Source: Gammaproteobacteria bacterium
Lineage (GTDB): Bacteria; Pseudomonadota; Gammaproteobacteria; Pseudomonadales; Pseudohongiellaceae
NCBI GenBank assembly: GCA_041395725.1
Contig: JAWKZW010000001.1
Span: 3,974,501 to 4,038,500 of the forward strand
Reading direction: 5' to 3'
Length of the DNA: 64,000 bases
A program made the translations under genes and the position numbers. Positions 62,624-64,000 of this stretch are shown here, in pieces. Position 1 is the first letter of the stretch; each line of letters opens with the position of its first letter. The notes under the pieces were generated by a model, which did no database searches, was not told the origin of the DNA, and worked only from the letters and a program-made list of their open reading frames with translations.

Positions 62624-62657
62624 TTAAGGAACCTCTGATTAATTAGAGGTCCCTTAA
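62624..62657. terminator. Long inverted repeat overlapping the ligA stop codon
   Basis: The arms at 62624-62636 and 62645-62657 pair at 12 of 13 positions, and the ligA stop codon lies inside the second arm. The minus strand continues with GCAGGGC, so there is no T tract. It may stabilise the mRNA end or slow transcription. Confidence 0.45.
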
Positions 62658-64000
62658 CTTTGAGCGTCCAGAAAGGCTAAAAATTCCCCTTCATCAAGAA
62701 TTTTTACTCCCAGTTGCTCTGCCTTGGCGAGTTTCGATCCGGCCCCGGGGCCCGCTATAACACAATCAGTGTTTCGGGAAACGCTCCCGGCGACCTTTGC
62801 GCCCAGCTCTTCCAGGCGACCTTTTGCCTCACCACGGGTCATGCTTTCAAGGGAGCCGGTCAGCACAAAGATCTGGCCATCCAGTACCTTATCCTCACCG
62901 GATACCGTGATGTCTTCCCAGTGCACGCCGCGATCCCGCAGCTGTTGAATAAAGGCCAGATTTTCGTTGTTATCAAAAAACACCCGGATATGTTCTGCCA
63001 CGACTTTACCAATATCCGGCACTTCCTGCAGTTGCTCGGAATCCGCCTCGATAATCTTTTCCAGGTTGCCAAAATATCCAGCCAGGGCTGCGGCGGTCGC
63101 CTCACCCACTTCACGGATTCCCAGACTGTAAAGGAATTTTGCCAGAGACGTATGCTTACTTTTTTCAATGGCTGCCACCACATTGGTGGCCGATTTGATC
63201 CCCATGCGCTCGAGACCCGCCAGCTGCTCGATCTCCATGGTGTAAATATCCGCAGCGTTCTCGAGGATTCCGTTATCAACCAGTTGTTCAATCAGCTTAT
63301 CGCCCAAGCCTTCGATATCCATCGCCGACCGTGACGCGAAATGCTTAATGGACTCTTTTCGCTGTGCTGGACAAATAATACCTGCACTGCAACGGTAGAG
63401 CACCTCTCCGTCTTTTTCCACTACAGATCCGCAAACGGGACAATGCTCCGGCATAGTGATTTTCCGGAGGCGGTTCTCTTCTTCGCCGGGTATGACTTTT
63501 ACAACCTGGGGAATAACGTCCCCCGCGCGTCTTACAATGACCGTATCACCAACCCTCAATCCCAGGCGCTCAATCTCATCCATATTGTGCAACGTGGCGT
63601 TACTGACCGTCACACCACCGACAAAAACCGGAGCGAGCCTCGCCACTGGCGTGATGGCGCCAGTTCTGCCTACCTGAAACTCCACATCGACAACCTGGGT
63701 CGACATTTCCTCGGCAGGAAATTTATAGGCCATAGCCCAGCGGGGAGTCCTGGCATTAGCGCCCAGAGTTCTCTGCAGTTCCAGCTGATTAACCTTTAAC
63801 ACCGCACCGTCAATTTCATAGTCCAATTGCGGCCGTTTCGCCAGCAGTCTATGGCAGTAGTCAAAACAGCCGCCAATATCCGGGACGACATCCCTTTCCG
63901 GATTGACGGGCAGCCCACAGCTTTCCAACAACTCAAATACCTCGCTGAGGCACGCTGGCAATTGAAAGTTCTCAACAATTCCGATGCTGTAGCAATACAT
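62654..64000 (-). CDS. ligA: NAD-dependent DNA ligase, C-terminal part (5' end outside window)
   Basis: The last 448 residues of LigA are present; the adenylation lysine and N-terminal region lie beyond the edge. Visible are EIDGAVLKVN of the adenylation domain, the OB fold, a zinc finger (CPVCG, CSAGIICPAQ), helix-hairpin-helix repeats (GLERMGIKSATNVV, DIGKVVAEHIRVFFD) and the BRCT domain (VLDGQIFVLTGSLES). The open frame runs to the window edge with no break, so it is simply truncated by the window. Confidence 0.95.
   Translation of the reverse strand: MYCYSIGIVENFQLPACLSEVFELLESCGLPVNPERDVVPDIGGCFDYCHRLLAKRPQLDYEIDGAVLKVNQLELQRTLGANARTPRWAMAYKFPAEEMSTQVVDVEFQVGRTGAITPVARLAPVFVGGVTVSNATLHNMDEIERLGLRVGDTVIVRRAGDVIPQVVKVIPGEEENRLRKITMPEHCPVCGSVVEKDGEVLYRCSAGIICPAQRKESIKHFASRSAMDIEGLGDKLIEQLVDNGILENAADIYTMEIEQLAGLERMGIKSATNVVAAIEKSKHTSLAKFLYSLGIREVGEATAAALAGYFGNLEKIIEADSEQLQEVPDIGKVVAEHIRVFFDNNENLAFIQQLRDRGVHWEDITVSGEDKVLDGQIFVLTGSLESMTRGEAKGRLEELGAKVAGSVSRNTDCVIAGPGAGSKLAKAEQLGVKILDEGEFLAFLDAQS

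Overview
The window comes from the chromosome of an aerobic, probably marine gammaproteobacterium. The evidence is a tRNA-Ser(GGA) and a tRNA-Glu(TTC) very close to the E. coli genes, and classic gammaproteobacterial gene blocks: tig-clpP-clpX-lon-hupB-ppiD; dnaQ-rnhA-methyltransferase facing gloB-mltD; fadB-fadA; and cysI with its DUF934 partner. A split pyruvate carboxylase (pycA/pycB) and an AcuI/YhdH acrylyl-CoA reductase fit an oceanic heterotroph. The genus cannot be fixed from the sequence alone. No phage, insertion sequence, plasmid gene or CRISPR array was seen; gene density is high and the genes are mostly housekeeping.

Layout. 1-582: start of a secreted protein and an RlpA-like lipoprotein. 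690-2075: the most unusual part, a minus-strand stable-RNA locus. A strong promoter near 2047-2075 reads through five near-identical 221-bp repeats, each carrying a broken tRNA-Ser(GGA) copy, into one intact tRNA-Ser at 823-910 and a terminator. 2232-5487: two-subunit pyruvate carboxylase. 5589-8134: queuosine reductase QueF and an ABC-2 exporter (YadGH type). 8250-12056: a poorly characterised stretch with three unrecognised proteins and tRNA-Glu. 12159-17486: dUTPase-like protein, NfuA and cobalamin-dependent MetH. 17774-22145: assimilatory sulfite reductase, DUF934, a CPA2 antiporter and AcuI. 22173-29748: SohB, NudC, DnaQ, RnhA, a methyltransferase, GloB, MltD and FabI. 29786-38605: the minus-strand protein quality-control block. 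38936-45456: MobA, MsrB, AlaA-like aminotransferase, PdxB, an Xni-like nuclease, TusA, a YheU-like protein and TtcA. 45488-48832: fatty-acid beta-oxidation complex FadBA. 49009-56877: polysaccharide deacetylase, Bax-like protein, BolA, RbgA-type GTPase, PreP-type M16C protease and a CDF metal transporter. 57005-61738: a three-gene 2-oxoacid:ferredoxin oxidoreductase operon with a GltD-like electron-transfer subunit. 61798-64000: a small lytic transglycosylase and the C-terminal two thirds of LigA.

How the parts work together. Several systems meet in central metabolism: pyruvate carboxylation feeds oxaloacetate, FadBA produces acetyl-CoA for FabI-independent catabolism, and the KorAB-like complex would oxidise a 2-oxoacid (probably 2-oxoglutarate) with electrons passed through iron-sulfur clusters and flavin to NAD(P). 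Sulfur handling recurs: CysI/DUF934 makes sulfide, MetH uses homocysteine, NfuA carries Fe-S clusters, and TusA and TtcA serve tRNA thiolation. The quality-control block carries visible control signals: a sigma-32-like promoter before lon, a strong sigma-70 promoter with a long leader before hupB, and strong hairpins between genes.

The best candidate for an undescribed system is the tRNA-Ser repeat array. Its organisation recalls the E. coli tyrT/rtT repeats, but here the repeated unit contains most of a tRNA-Ser with a hairpin-rich insert in its T loop, lies upstream of the intact tRNA, and shares its insert with a diverged copy beyond the terminator.
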